64,000 nucleotides of DNA from Lactuca virosa (GCA_928212115.1 CAKMRJ010000001.1:365383782-365447781); one strand, 5' to 3'. Numbered from the stretch's first letter, positions 1 through 11,282 are shown. Program-made: numbers and translations. Notes: a model not told the origin generated them from the sequence alone.

Positions 1-398
1 CGACTCTCCTTCATATCTTCATTGCCCTCATATACCTCAATTAGGGCTTCCCCTAAATCTTTAGCTGAAGTATACTCTCAGAAACCTTGAGCAATATCAG
101 GAGATAATGTCATGGTTAGAGTGGCTAAAGCCCTTTCCCGCTCTTCAACTTTCTCAAACTCCTCATCTGTGTAGTTTTCAACAGCCTTGTCAATCACTTG
201 TCCTCCAACTGTCATAGTGATTCTAACAGGGCCTCTAAGAATGCTTCTCCAGACTTTAAAATCCTTCATTTTAATGTATTTTTCAATCCTGTATTTCCAC
301 TCAGGAAAACCATCTGCAGACATTAATCTTGGAATGCGCGTAGTTGTGCCCATGACAGTATCAAGTTCGTGAAAATGAGTTTGACTTTGAGATTCCAT
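1..398 (-). pseudogene. Copia gag (UBN2-type capsid) N-terminal part
   Basis: The product would be a retrotransposon capsid protein, which forms virus-like particles around element RNA in the cytoplasm. The frame starts with Met at 398 and runs 106 codons with the usual copia gag opening: a region around SADGFPEWKYRIEKYIKM, where a conserved Trp follows the G-x-x-F core. A TGA at 78-80 falls where related proteins have Trp (G-F-stop-E-Y-T). The frame stays open beyond it to the window edge (SAKDLGEALIEVYEG). The copy is therefore at least once interrupted and cannot be judged further here. It is preceded by a PBS and LTR in the expected order. Confidence 0.75.
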
Positions 399-423
399 TT
401 GAAATTAAAGCAAATTAAAGTCA

Positions 424-735
424 CAAAATAGTTTACGGTTGAAGATGATGAGATTACGACCGTAAACTTCGTTTACGGTTGAGGTGTTTACGACCGTAAA
501 CAGGGTTTACAGTTGAAGTGTTTACGACCGTAAACTGGGTTTACGGTTGAGGTGTTTACGACCGTAAACTGGGTTTACGGTTTGGATGATTACGGTTTGG
601 ACGTTTACGGTTTAAGCGTTTACGGTTATTGAAGCTTAGTTTACGGTTAATGAAGATTCACAGTTTACGGTTGTTCAAGTTCTTGAGTTTATAGCCGTAA
701 ACAGGGTTTACGATCAGCAGTAAACTCCCAGAAGG
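424..735. repeat. Leader repeat cluster, GTTTACG(A/G)CCGTAAAC motif
   Basis: About ten imperfect copies of a 16-bp inverted repeat (GTTTACGACCGTAAAC and variants such as GTTTACGGTTGAGGTGTTTACG) lie between the PBS and gag. The same motif recurs inside the LTR at about 1087-1130, just upstream of the TATA-like sequence on the minus strand. The function is unknown. Confidence 0.85.
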
Positions 736-868
736 TCTTCAAAAACACGTTTTTGCAGTAGATTCAGTCCCTTTAACCACGAAAACACTAAAACCAAACT
801 CTAACCATGAAGAATGTCAGTCTAAACAGCCGAAAACTCGATTGAATGAAGCTTTGACACCGGTTTTT

Positions 869-880
869 GCTCTGATACCA
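869..880 (-). other. Primer-binding site (initiator Met-tRNA)
   Basis: On the minus strand this reads TGGTATCAGAGC, complementary to the 3' end of plant initiator tRNA-Met. It is separated from the LTR end by two bases. This fixes the orientation of the copia element. Confidence 0.9.
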
Positions 881-882
881 AT

Positions 883-1212
883 TGTAAGGTCCTGAAAAGG
901 ATCTTTACCAATGATCAAGCAACAAACAATCACAATAGAAGTAGAAGAAGAAAAGAAATCAAGCTTGCACATGTTTATATCATAAAAACGTCAGGTACAA
1001 CTCGATGGAATAAACTGTAAACACTATGGCATCAACAACTAGACAAAGACCTACACCTTCACTATATATACTTGACTGGTCCGCAAACTGGGTTTACGGC
1101 CGTAAACTCACTTCCTGGCCGTAAACACCTAAACAACCCACAAAATGCATTAAAGATTCATACTGAACTAATACAATGAAAGCCTAGACCAAACCATTAA
1201 CTGAACCCTTCA
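883..1212 (-). repeat. Copia 5' LTR
   Basis: This is a sequence of about 330 bp with a TG...CA form, adjoining the PBS. It holds a TATA-like stretch (TATATATAG on the minus strand, near 1062-1071) and, just upstream of it, three half or full copies of the CCGTAAAC motif. The left edge is well placed by the PBS; the right edge at 1212 is inferred. Confidence 0.65.
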
Positions 1213-2673
1213 TATGGTGTGTGCGATGCGATCACCCCGAAATCTTCCCCTTGGATCCAGAAGTACGTGAAACATAAACTGAAAACCATAAGCACGAAGC
1301 TTAGTGAGTTCCCCAAAATACCACATACCGTACATATCAAACTTATAATGGGCCCCGCCCGACATCGAGCCCTGCTCGGAACAAATCTGTCGGTAATATG
1401 AGATGGGCCCCGCCACATCACATTCATCAGGCCGTGCCTGGCTTCAGGCCCCTCCCGGTATACATACAAACAAATACACACATGGAAGAATCAAAAAGAT
1501 AAATAGCATATAATATGGTCATCAGGCTCCACATGGTATACATATAAGCACATATCATACATGCAAGAGTCACGCAGACAACTAGCATCCTAATCATAAT
1601 AACCGATGGGCCAGAATTGGTGCCTTCGTCCCGGCAAACATATTGAGGAAACTAACCTCAAGCTGCTGAATATCGCAGATAACGACTCGGACTGCTAATC
1701 TGGAAAATCCCCATGCTAACACCGTCAAATAATATCCAATCAATAATCGGGTTACATCCCAAAACTGGATTCATAGTCCAATTGTCCACACTCAGGGGAA
1801 AAGACCATTTTACCCCTTCCTAACTTGGCCCAAAATTTGAGGCCCAAACCAATAGCACCAAAAAGACTAATAAGGCCCGTCTAACTTCCTAAATGGGCGT
1901 AAAACCCATCATGGGCCTAAATCCTACAAGGCCTAGCAATGGCCCAAAAATCAGAATGTTAATGGTCCATTAGGGCCCAAAACTCTTCTAGCCCAAAAGT
2001 GGACCAAACCGAGAAAGTCAACCGAGGTCAGCGACAACTGAGTACGCCCGACGTACTCAGGCATACGCCCAACGATCTTCAAGGATCTATAGTACGCACT
2101 GCATACGAGCTGGGTATGCGCAACGTACTACCATCGAGCATGATCGGGGACCGGGGCAGCGTACGCGTAGCATACACATACGTACACCCAGCGTACGTGC
2201 GTATTAAGCATTTTTTTCATTAAGTGCTTAATTCTTGCAACCAAAAACCCAAAATTTATATCCAAGCCTTATCAAACGTCTTAAGCCACAAATCTCACCA
2301 ACACACACTACAAGCTCTCCTTTGATCAAGGATCCTTCTTCCAAGCCCTTCTTCTTTAAATCTCACCAACACACACTACAACACATACGAGGGTCAAATC
2401 TCTTCAAAAAGAGGGATATGGTTTCGAAATGTGACTCAAAGGGATTTGGAGGCTGAGATATGAGTGATCCAAGGTTTACAATGTTGTTTAAATAGGGTAC
2501 AAACCCTAAAATATAGGGTTTGTCCCCTGCATGCATACTCCCTGCGTATGAGGAGTATGCGCTGCGTACAACAAGTTTTCTGAAAATGGAAAAACTACCC
2601 CATAGGGACCAAATATGCAAAGTATTAGCATATCAAGGGTCAAAAATGAAAATACCTTGCATCGGGTGTTACA
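1213..2673 (-). repeat. Gypsy 3' LTR, truncated
   Basis: On the minus strand it begins TGTAACACCC at 2673, directly after the end of pol and a degenerate purine tract. It aligns with 20295-22010. Its downstream end is cut at 1213 by the copia element. A TATA-like CTATTTAAAC lies near 2492. Short GTACGC/GCGTAC inverted repeats flank it on both sides (2530-2570 and 2040-2206). Confidence 0.8.
2040..2206. repeat. GTACGC...GCGTAC inverted-repeat cluster in LTR
   Basis: At least six motifs of the type GTACGCCCGACGTAC, GTACGCGTAGCATAC and GTACACCCAGCGTAC occur in 170 bp. The same cluster is present in the partner LTR at 21110-21262. It is specific to this LTR family in the window, apart from a related set in the LTR at 30691-33184. 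Confidence 0.8.
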
Positions 2674-2689
2674 AATCTCGCCTACTTGA

Positions 2690-4297
2690 ATCAGACTTCA
2701 TCCTCAAAGGCAGCTGCCGCAAATAACTCTAGGTAGTGCTCCCTCATCTCATCCTCAGGCTCCCACGTCCACTCAGACCCCTTCCGGTCCTGCCATTGCA
2801 CCTTCACCTACTCGACAACCTTGTTCCTTAAGGCTTTCATCTTTAGGTCAAGAATCACCATCGGTCTCTCGATATAATTCAGTCGATCATACATCTGAAT
2901 ATCCTCCAATGCAACCACTGCAGAATCATCGACCAAAAATTTCCGTAGTTGAGAGACGTGAAATGTGTTATAGATTTGACTAAGCTCCTCGGAAAATCCA
3001 AGCAATACACAACCCAGCCCACCCAGGCCAAAACCCTTAAAGGACAGATGTACATGGGGCCCAACTTGCCCCTATTCCTGAATTGGATGACACCTTTCCA
3101 AGGCGACACCTTCAGGAGAACCATATCCCCAACCCGGAACTCTAGGTCTGATCGGTGCTTGTCGGTATAACTCTTCTACTGACTCTGTGCTGTCTGAATT
3201 CTACTCCGAACCTGTTGAATCAACTCGGTAGTCTTTAGTACCACTTCGGTACTCCCCATGACTCATTGACCGACCTCACCCCAACATTTCGGGGTTCTGC
3301 ATTTCCTCTCATAGAACATCTTAAAAGGAGGTCAATCGATGCTGGCATGATAACTGTTGTTATACAAAAACTCCGCCAAAGGGAGATACGTATCCCAACT
3401 CCCATCGAAATCCAATACACACGCCTGAAACATATCCTCCAAGGTCTGGATTGTTCGCTCACTCTATCCATCAATCTTCGGGTGGAAAGTCGTGCTGAAG
3501 TGCAGACGAGTACCCAACTCCTCATGAAACCTCTTCCAAAACCTGGAAGTAAACCATACATCCCTGTTTGAAACCACTAAAAATGGCACCCCATGATATG
3601 CCACAACTTCCCTGATGTATATGTCGGCTAGATTCTCCTTAGAGATACTCTCCTAAATCGAAATAAAATGCACACTCTTGGTTAATCGATCCACGATGAA
3701 CCAAATTGAATCCACTCTGTGCACTGTCCGAGGCAACTTCGTAGTGAAATCCATGGTAATCTCTTCCTATTTCCAAACGAGAATGTCTAAAGGCTGCATC
3801 TTTCCATGAGGTTGCTGATGTTCGGCCTTGACTTTCCTACAATTAAAGCACCACTCTACGAACCAAGCTACATCACGCTTCATACAGGGCCACCAATAAT
3901 TAGGACGGAGATCGATATACATCTTTGTTGCTCTGGGATGGATAGAGAACCTCGACTTTTGTGCCTCCTCCATCAAAGCCTGATGCGCACCACCCAAATA
4001 AGGCACCCACACTCTCCGATGGAGACTCAATAACCCATGGCTATCATAATCGAAGGAAGTTACCTGAACCACTATGTGCACACTCTTTTGATGCTCTTCC
4101 CTCATAGCCTCAACTCGAGCCTCTCGAATCTGCTCCAAGAGTGGAGTAATCACTATCATCCTCAAACAGATATCCCTGATCGGAGCCGCGATCGCCTTGC
4201 GGCTAAGAGCATCGACCACCACATTGGCCTTCCCCGTATGGTAAAGGATCTCACAATCATAATCCTTGAGGGTGAACACCACATCCCCTAATTCCAA
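2690..4297 (-). pseudogene. Gypsy integrase and pol C-terminus, broken
   Basis: Integrase would insert the cDNA into the host chromosome. Open pieces at 4297-3767 cover the RNase H tail (ALSRKA), then a zinc-binding HHCC region (SIHPRATKMY, then CFNCRK). Remnants of the catalytic core lie at about 3767-3235. Pieces at 3124-2808 carry the C-terminal MVLLKVSPWKG and TFHVSQLRKF blocks, ending near 2720 with a W-x-PEDEM-like tail. Several frameshifts and stops separate the pieces, so no active enzyme is possible. The order and spacing match plant Ty3/gypsy pol. Confidence 0.85.
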
Positions 4298-5708
4298 GTT
4301 ATGCGTCGGATAATTCGCCCAAAGGGAGGCTTCAGGTGCCTCGAAGCGTAAGAAATAATGCGACCCTTCTGCATCAAAACTGCACCCAAACCTATGATCG
4401 GCACATCACAATAAACTAGAAAATCCTCAACACCCTCCGATAGGGTCAGAATCAGCGCCTCACACAATCTTTGTCTCAGGGTCTTTAAAGCTGCTTGTTG
4501 CTCCAGCCCCAACGAAAAGTGACAGTCTTCTTTGTCTATCGAGTCATAGGAACCAAGATCTTGGAGAAATCCTGAATGAATCTCCTGTAGTAACCTGCCA
4601 ACCCAAGGAAACTTTGAATCTCAGATGGAGGCCTCAAACCCTCCCACCTCATCACAGTCTCGACCTTGGCCGGATCGACCAGAATATCGTTCCAGTTGAC
4701 AAGTTGCCCAAGAAACTGCACCTCACGCAACCTAAACTTACACTTGGTGAACTTCGCATACAATCTGTCCTTCCTCAGAGTCTCCAATACCTCCCTCAAG
4801 TGCTCCTCATGCAACTCCTGGGTCTTAGAATAGACCAGGATGTCATCAATGAATACAATCACATAGCAATCCAACATCGACCTGCATACACGGTTTATGA
4901 AGTCCATGAATGTGGTTGGAGCATTGGTGAGCCTAAAGGGAATCACCATGAACTTGTAATGACCATAACGAGTATGGAAGGCCGTTTTCTACACATCGTC
5001 CCCTCTGGACCTAATCTGATGATAACCCGAACTTAGATTAATCTTGGAAAACCAAGATGCACCATGAAGCTGGTGAAACAAATCATCAATCCTAGAGAGT
5101 GGATAACGGTTCTTCATTGTTACCTTATTCAACTCCCGGTAGTCGATACACATCCGATGTGACCCATCATTCTTCTTCACAAACAAGATTGGCGCTCCCC
5201 ACGACGAACTACTCGGTCGAATGAATCCCTTGTCTAACAGCTCCTGCAAATGTGTAGACAACTCCTGCATCTCTGGAGGAGCTAACCGATACAGTGCTTT
5301 GGCTATCGGAGCCGCACCGGGAACCAAATCAATCCAAAACTCCACTTGCCTCTCCGGAGGCACTTCGGGAAAATCCTCCGAAAACACACTCGGGTACTCC
5401 CGTACAATCGGCACATCATCTACAGCCGCCTTACCCTTTTCCCGAGTATCCATAACATAGGCAACATATCCGGAACAACCTCGCTGAAGATAACGTCTGG
5501 CCCTAGCTGATGAACATTGAATCGACCCATATTGAGCACTCTCTCCTTGAATCACTAACTCTCCCCTACTTGGGGTCTGAACAGGTACCATCTGATGCTC
5601 GCAATCAATCACTGCCCCATTAGGGCTCAACAAGTCCACCCCTATAATAACCTTGTTCCCGCGCAAAGGAATAGGAACCAAATGAATCGGATACTGCTCA
5701 CTGAACAT
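4288..5708 (-). pseudogene. Gypsy reverse transcriptase and RNase H, broken
   Basis: This would copy element RNA into cDNA. The piece 5708-4989 has the RT start (DKGFIRPSSSSWGAP, MCIDYRELN) and the downstream SGYHQI. After a frameshift near 4950-4990, piece 4949-4536 has the catalytic FIDDIL block and FLGLAGYYRRFI. The RNase H piece 4512-4288 has lost the usual D-A-S (here CDVP) and is frame-broken. The fragment preserves almost the whole RT domain but not as one frame. Confidence 0.88.
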
Positions 5709-5750
5709 CTCTAGAACACAACCCCGATGAACCCTCGATACCCGGATAAA

Positions 5751-6263
5751 TCAATCATCTGCAATATCAAGAACTAATGGACAATCTAACTCCCCTGGAG
5801 CACCAAAAAACCTCTTTGTGAGCGTAAGAGATACAAAAGATCGGGTAGCCCACAAATCAAACAATACCAAGGAAGAGATATCATTCACAAGGAACGATCC
5901 TATAACCAAAACACACAAATATAAGAGAAAAATCAACATAAATAATGAGATAAGGAGAAGATATATACCCGTCACCACATCAAGTGTTGCACGAACCTCC
6001 CCAGATGTCAGCCAAAAATCCCTGCTCCTCACCACAGGCGCATCTGCCTTGCCCTGGTGGCCATCAGTAATCTATAAAGTCGTTGGAGCGGGTGCTACCA
6101 CTTGTCCCGCTGCTGCCAAACTCAAGCAATTGGTCTTCTTATGGCCCCTATGATTGCAATGGAAGCAACTCAGATCAGATGTTTGGATGGTGGTGGTAGT
6201 AGCAGTGCAATCCCTTCTAATATGAACCAGCCTGCCGCACTTGAAGCAGCCGGAACCACCCAC
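5751..6263 (-). pseudogene. Gypsy zinc knuckles and protease, broken
   Basis: Piece 6263-6072 holds two CCHC zinc knuckles (CFKCGRLVHIRRDC and CFHCNHRGHKKTNC; spacing C-x2-C-x4-H-x4-C), the gag nucleocapsid part. Piece 6035-5751 holds a pepsin-like protease remnant. Its active-site triplet, normally D-S/T-G, reads D-L-W (LFDLWATRSFVS), so catalysis would be lost. Frames differ between the pieces. Confidence 0.82.
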
Positions 6264-6789
6264 ACTGCACGTCCCATCCTGTGCCTAACCGCACTTGCCA
6301 CAACGGCCCGACCCTGCTGGCCTCTTGATCTCAAGTAAAAACCCATGGGCCTCTTGCCCGAACCCTCTGAATCCTAAACCTGATCTGGCTTCCTCTTCCT
6401 CTCCATCTCTAAATCTCTCTCTCTCTCTCTGGCTCTTGCAATCATATTATCAAGTGTCTTGCAATTGGATCGGCTCACAAATTTCCGGATATCACTCCTC
6501 AACATCTCATGGTATATCGCCTTCTTCATCTCCTCATCTGCCACATACTGCAGAACTAGCAATGCCCTCTCGCGGAACATAGCAGTTATTTCAACCACCG
6601 TCTTAGTACTATGCTGGAGATCCTAAAACTCTCACGCCAATTGCAGGACCTCAATCACTGGTGCGAACTCGGCCCGAAATCTCGTCACAAAAATCCTCCT
6701 AAATCATGGACTCAATCGCCTCGCCTCCCAAGGCATGTCCTACCTCCTCCCACTAGTCTCGAGCTCTGTTTTTCAGAAGACAGGAAGCA
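6264..6789 (-). pseudogene. Gypsy gag, C-terminal half
   Basis: This is the capsid region of the outer gypsy element, downstream of the copia insertion. An open piece at 6598-6374 (VEITAMFRERALLVLQYV... DNMIARARERE) is recognisable gag. Towards 6789 the frame contains at least two in-frame TAG codons where the family has Trp, and a frameshift. It continues the N-terminal half at 17093-16733 once the 9.9-kb insertion is ignored. Confidence 0.75.
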
Positions 6790-6794
6790 AGTAT

Positions 6795-7537
6795 TGTTGG
6801 ATTAATGTCTAAGTCCATAACTATAATTAGTATGTACTTGACCCGACCCGGCCTGGTCCATTTGGGTTGCACTTCACCAGAACAATTTGTATAGATAGAC
6901 TTATGAGAAAAGGATATTTATGATTTATTAATATATTATAAGTTCTAATATATTAATATGAAATCATATTATTTAATTAGTATTGATCAAGAATTAATTT
7001 GGAATTACTTTAGTGATCAAAAGAGACTAGTTAAATATGGACTCATATAGTATGACTAATGTTATTTAGGATGGGTTAAGCCTACATGGAAGTCCATGGT
7101 TAGTCCATGGATCTTTTAACCCATGGATCCTAAGTAATGTGGAAAGTCATGGGTATTAGGGTTTACCCTAATCATGCATACTATATAAAGGAGTCCTTGG
7201 CTCATAAAATTGGCACTAGTGTGTGAAAAAGAAAGGTGGCCGGTTTTTCTAGTGAGCTCCATATTCTCTCAAGTCTTCCAAGTTGTTTTGGTGATTTGTG
7301 ATTCCACTTGAGGCATTCACATTATTGGTGCTAGGCTCTTAAAGCTCTAAGGAATCAACCACAAGAAAAGGTATGTAATTCTATCTAGTTTTGTTATACA
7401 AGTACCTATGATTATATGCTAGTTAGGGTAATACCTTGGAAACTTCAACTTTGCATGTATAATAGAGAAAACATAGATCCAAGGTATTTAGGGTTGCATG
7501 TACACCTTAGGAGTGTTAGAATTCTCAAAACACAACA
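6795..7537 (+). repeat. Copia 5' LTR
   Basis: This 743-bp direct repeat pairs with 15988-16727. A TATA box (TATATAAA) lies at 7192-7199. Ends are TGTTGG...CACAACA. Confidence 0.93.
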
Positions 7538-7538
7538 G

Positions 7539-7550
7539 TGGTATCAGAGC
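7539..7550 (+). other. Primer-binding site (initiator Met-tRNA)
   Basis: TGGTATCAGAGC lies one base after the 5' LTR, matching the 3' end of initiator tRNA-Met. Confidence 0.93.
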
Positions 7551-7615
7551 CTAGGCTTGTTTTCACTTATACTTGATGTAAACTTATTTTTCAAAGCCAA
7601 GAAACTACCCAGACT

Positions 7616-7705
7616 GAAAACTCGACGAGTTCTGGCCAAAAACTCGACGAGTTCATGTGTTAGAGCATGAACTCGACGAGTTCCTTGTAGAACTCGACGA
7701 GTTGG
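7616..7705. repeat. Four ACTCGACGAGT palindromes in copia leader
   Basis: There are four copies of AACTCGACGAGTT at about 15-30 bp spacing, just downstream of the PBS. The same motif (as ACTCGTCGAGT) fills parts of the unrelated solo LTR at 17895-20057. The arms ACTCG and CGAGT flank a central A/T. Confidence 0.9.
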
Positions 7706-8318
7706 TCTCCCAGAATGTAGATTTTCGAGTTTTTTGGCTGGAATTGGACTAAGATCATTACCCTAAGCTGTTTTTGAACTTATAAACATATTTTTGATGT
7801 GGTAATGATCATACTAATTCAATTCAAAAGATAATTGTCAAAAGTTTCATGTTTTGTATTAGTTTTGATGGTTAGGCTAATTACATGAAAATTGTTTGAC
7901 TTGAATTACCTTGTTCATATGAGTTTAATATAGAACTTGTAACATTCTTGGTTGAATTGTTGTTTTTGATGATTTTAATGGACTCCATAAGTTGTCCTCA
8001 AGTTATGGAATTCCAAAAGTAATTCTTTTAAAATGGATCATTAAAAGTTATAAGTTATAAAACTTGAAGAGTCCTTTTCATAAATTGTTTTATGATCTCC
8101 ATAACTTGTCCTCAAGTTATGGATTTTCAAGAGTCTTGTCATTAAAGAAACATTAAACTCATATGTTATGAATATGAAAAGTTTTGAATAGTTTCAAAAC
8201 TTGCCCTCAAGTTTTGGAATTTGTAAAGTCTCACACACATTAATACTTCAATTCCAAAACACCCTAGAATTTTAAAAGTTTAAAATTTAACCCTTATACT
8301 ATTATATTATTAAAAGTC

Positions 8319-8322
<4 letters not shown>

Positions 8323-8402
<80 letters not shown>
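8323..8402. repeat. (AT)n microsatellite
   Basis: About 80 bp of nearly pure AT dinucleotide, inside the copia leader, about 350 bp before the solo LTR. Confidence 0.95.
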
Positions 8403-8405
<3 letters not shown>

Positions 8406-8751
8406 AGTAAAGTCAATCTTACCGTTAGTAGGCCTCATTCACGAAGCCAGTCTATAAGGGGGTATAAGGTTACTGCCTATAAAATGGCAGTTTAATGGGT
8501 GTCCACTCTCACCCACCGCTTCCTTGACTGGTGGAGGGTCGTTAGCCGAACGGGTAGGAAAGGACTATAATTCTCCCTTCACTAAAAGTATAATGATAAA
8601 AAACTAAGTAACTAAACACTTATAAATTCTCAATCTTAGCTACTTAGGAAAAATGTGAAATGGTGCTAACCCATGAAATTACACTTTGCACCTTGTTAAG
8701 TCGTTAGTGGAGCGTGTGTGGTTAACCGTCACACTAATCTGGGACTGACAA
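8403..8751 (+). other. Copia leader before solo LTR, non-coding
   Basis: No open frame of note. It contains one copy of the near-palindrome GTGTGGTTAACCGTCACAC at about 8714-8733, ending close to the solo LTR insertion point. Confidence 0.6.
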
Positions 8752-8913
8752 TGTAACGCCCGTAGATCCGGGCTAGTCAATTTAGAGACAATGAGCATCA
8801 AAAATGAGTTTCTGATGGAAGATTATTTAGAAGGATTAATCTTAACCAAGTTGTAGTATATGTTACAAGGGTTCCGTACATATAAAGAACGCCGAAATCC
8901 AAGTTATAACGAA

Positions 8914-9415
8914 GAAGTTATGGTCCGTCGAAGTTTCGCGGGAAAACCGGCACGGCACCGGGAAACGTAAAATAGTGAATTTACGATAGAGGAATTTTTG
9001 GCCTTAGTAATCTAAACCAAAGTTGTAGTATACGTTAAACCGAGAGCGTCCATAAAAAGAACACCCAAATCTGACTTCGTATGAGAAAGTTATGAATTTT
9101 CTAAGATTTGGCCTAGCAGTGCACGACCCGAAACTCGAATTTTAGTTCGAGCGGTTTTTGGCCTACGCGACCTAAATTAGAGTTGAAGATTTCATTAATA
9201 GGAACTCAACGATAAAAAGACAGATGAAAACGGAGTCTGTATGAAGGAGTTACGAATTATTCGCGGTCATTTAACAGTCTAATCTTCTTGTACTGTTAAA
9301 TTTAAGATCGGTCGAGAATTAGGCGACAGAGTCTAAATAAAATTTGTAGATATTGTTTTTACCTACGCGTGAAAAAAAATAATATCGAAAACGGATCTCG
9401 TATGTGAAAGTTATG
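8914..9415 (+). repeat. Four phased U3 modules (GAAAGTTATG core)
   Basis: The cores GAAGTTATG / GAAAGTTATG / GGAGTTACG / GAAAGTTATG lie at about 8914, 9085, 9246 and 9406, giving spacings of 171, 161 and 160 bp. Each is preceded by a block like AAAAAGAACRCCCAAATC-GA-TTCGTATG. The same layout recurs in the other plus-strand gypsy LTRs. Confidence 0.8.
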
Positions 9416-9549
9416 AATTTTTGAAAATCGACTGATTTCCACCCTATGTGCGATGCCACGTGTCAGCGCCAGGCTGTGCCTTGCTGTATCCAGCTGGCTC
9501 ACGATGTGAGCATCTTAAAACTCACGACGTGAGGCTGCCTCCAGCCCCC

Positions 9550-9557
9550 TATAAATA
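9550..9557 (+). promoter_or_regulatory. TATA box of solo LTR
   Basis: TATAAATA lies about 15 bp after the last CACGACGTGAG inverted repeat and before a CT-rich start region. The position fits the core promoter of a gypsy LTR. Confidence 0.6.
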
Positions 9558-10516
9558 AGAGGTGAAGCCGTTTTCATTCCTCACACCTCCCATCACTTCC
9601 CTCTCTCTGTAGAACCTCTCTCTAGACCCGAAACCCCCCGAAAAACCTAGGGAACCTCCCTAGCACGAGGCGGAAGCCCCGGAGCGCCCTACGGCTCCGA
9701 GAAGAAGAGCCTTTCGGCTCGGGAACGCTGCTCCAGCGAAGCCCGGTTTTGAGAAAAACCCGCTGTAAGTGAGCTACGCCTACCCTATCTTTAGTATAGC
9801 TTATGTTTCAATATAGTAATGTCATTAGGACCTTATAATAATTATTTGGGCTATTATTATGATTTATATAAGTGTCGTTATAATATCTTTTTTTCTACTC
9901 GCGGTACGGGGAATCTGGTTTGGAGGGCCGCTTGGGTTGCTGGATTCAGAAGTGCTTTATGCCGAAATGATCCTGCCCTCCGGTGTTTCATGTCTGGCCC
10001 TTGTCTGTACATAGTGGTTGAGAAATATTGTTTCATGCTTGTATAATATTAATAATAGCAAGCCTATTAATTAGTCTCGTCGAGCATTAGACTAAACTCT
10101 AGTGGTAATGATACTAGGTTTTGTCCGAGGAAGATTGTTTTAAGAGTAACGAAGTGCTGTCCGAGTACCGAGTCACCACCTTTCCAGGTGAGTGCATAGT
10201 CCCTTTCATCTTACACATAGATATGAAGTATTTAATATAAATTACGTGCTATGTATGCATATTGTCTGAATATTTGCTGTCTATGCTGGGTGAAAGATTT
10301 TTTTATACATGTTTTAAATGTTTTAAACTGTATATGTATTTTATATCTACAAAATGTCTTGGTAAAACATGGGTAGATGAAATAGTTGTTGTGTGATAAC
10401 ACGATGAAAGACCTCAAGGTTGACAGTGATCCAATCATCTAGTGGAGTATAGATGACGACCATAGACTATACTAGACAGTCCAGTGGAATGCTAGCAGGC
10501 TCGTAACCTGTATGTG

Positions 10517-10755
10517 TTCTTGAATTAGGTGCTCATTAGGTATTTTGAACTGAGTGTGCTCACCAGGTATTTTGAACTGAGTGTGTTCACTAGGTATTTT
10601 TGAACTAAGTGTTCACCAGGTATTTTGAACTGAGTGTGTTCACTAGGCATTTTTGAACTGAGTGTGTTCACTAGGTATTTTGAACTGAGTGTGTTCACTA
10701 GGTATTTTAGAACTAAGTGTTCACTAGATATTTTGGACTACGTGTTCACCAGTTG
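10517..10755 (+). repeat. ~28-bp tandem repeats in LTR
   Basis: About eight imperfect copies of a unit like GTGTTCACTAGGTATTTTGA plus ACTGAGT. They lie in the transcribed half of the solo LTR. Confidence 0.85.
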
Positions 10756-11282
10756 TAGTCCATAAACCCTGGTAACGATGGACTTTGCGCCTATTCCATA
10801 GGATAATCCTTAGGAATGAATGAACGAGAAATTGTTGATTCTTAAGGTAGACCCTTAAGAGTAAAGAAGATAATGTGGATGGGTAATTGGGTTGATTGTT
10901 TGATGTTTAAACATAATAATTATATTATTGTGGGTTGAAAACCCTATGTACTCACCAGGTTTCCCAACCTGACCCACTCAAGCTTATTTGTATCACAGGT
11001 GTCGATATGAAGCTACTTTACACTGAGAGATTTAAAAGAGATGTAGATCACTAGTGTAAATGAATGTAAGTTATGTTTATGCTTATGTTTCTGTATTGAC
11101 GATGACCTCCCAAGGTTTTAAAAGGAATAAAAATACATTTCTTCGGAAATGCTTTTGATAATGTATTTATCATGTTTTTCTGGGAGCAAATTCCGCAACA
11201 TTTTTATTAAAAAGAGATACTCTGATTTTATAAAGCATAAACAAAATCAGTCTTTTCTGGCCGTGAAAATTGGGATGTCACA

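Larger units (their letters stand above)
1..1212 (-). mobile_element. Ty1/copia retrotransposon, 5' end only
   Basis: Read on the minus strand, the order is LTR (883-1212), a primer-binding site for initiator Met-tRNA (869-880), a leader full of GTTTACG/CCGTAAAC repeats, and the start of gag (398 down to 1). The rest lies left of the window. The element sits inside the 3' LTR of the next gypsy element: homology to that LTR resumes at about 1213, and the missing ~140 bp of that LTR should lie beyond the far end of this copy. The outer boundary at 1212 is inferred from a CA end and from alignment with the LTR at 20153-22010. Confidence 0.75.
8752..11282 (+). repeat. Gypsy solo LTR
   Basis: This 2.53-kb sequence starts TGTAACGCCC and ends GGGATGTCACA. 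It has no internal region and is flanked by GACAA (8747-8751) and AACAA (11283-11287), a one-mismatch 5-bp duplication. The parts are four degenerate U3 modules (8914-9415), inverted repeats of the CACGACGTGAG type (9491-9535), TATAAATA at 9550, a GC-rich transcribed leader, ~28-bp tandem repeats (10517-10755) and an A/T-rich end with AATAAA-like sequence. It resembles the LTRs at 30691-33184 and 53020-55262 in layout. Solo LTRs arise by recombination between the two LTRs of an element. Confidence 0.88.

Noticed and set aside
424..735. Telomere-like repeats (TTTACGG)
   Set aside because: The unit is not TTTAGGG, it is imperfect and it alternates with its own inverse. It lies in a copia leader and its motif recurs in the LTR.
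869..880. tRNA gene
   Set aside because: The match to initiator tRNA-Met is 12 bases only and adjoins LTRs, so it is a primer-binding site; no full tRNA was seen anywhere in the window.
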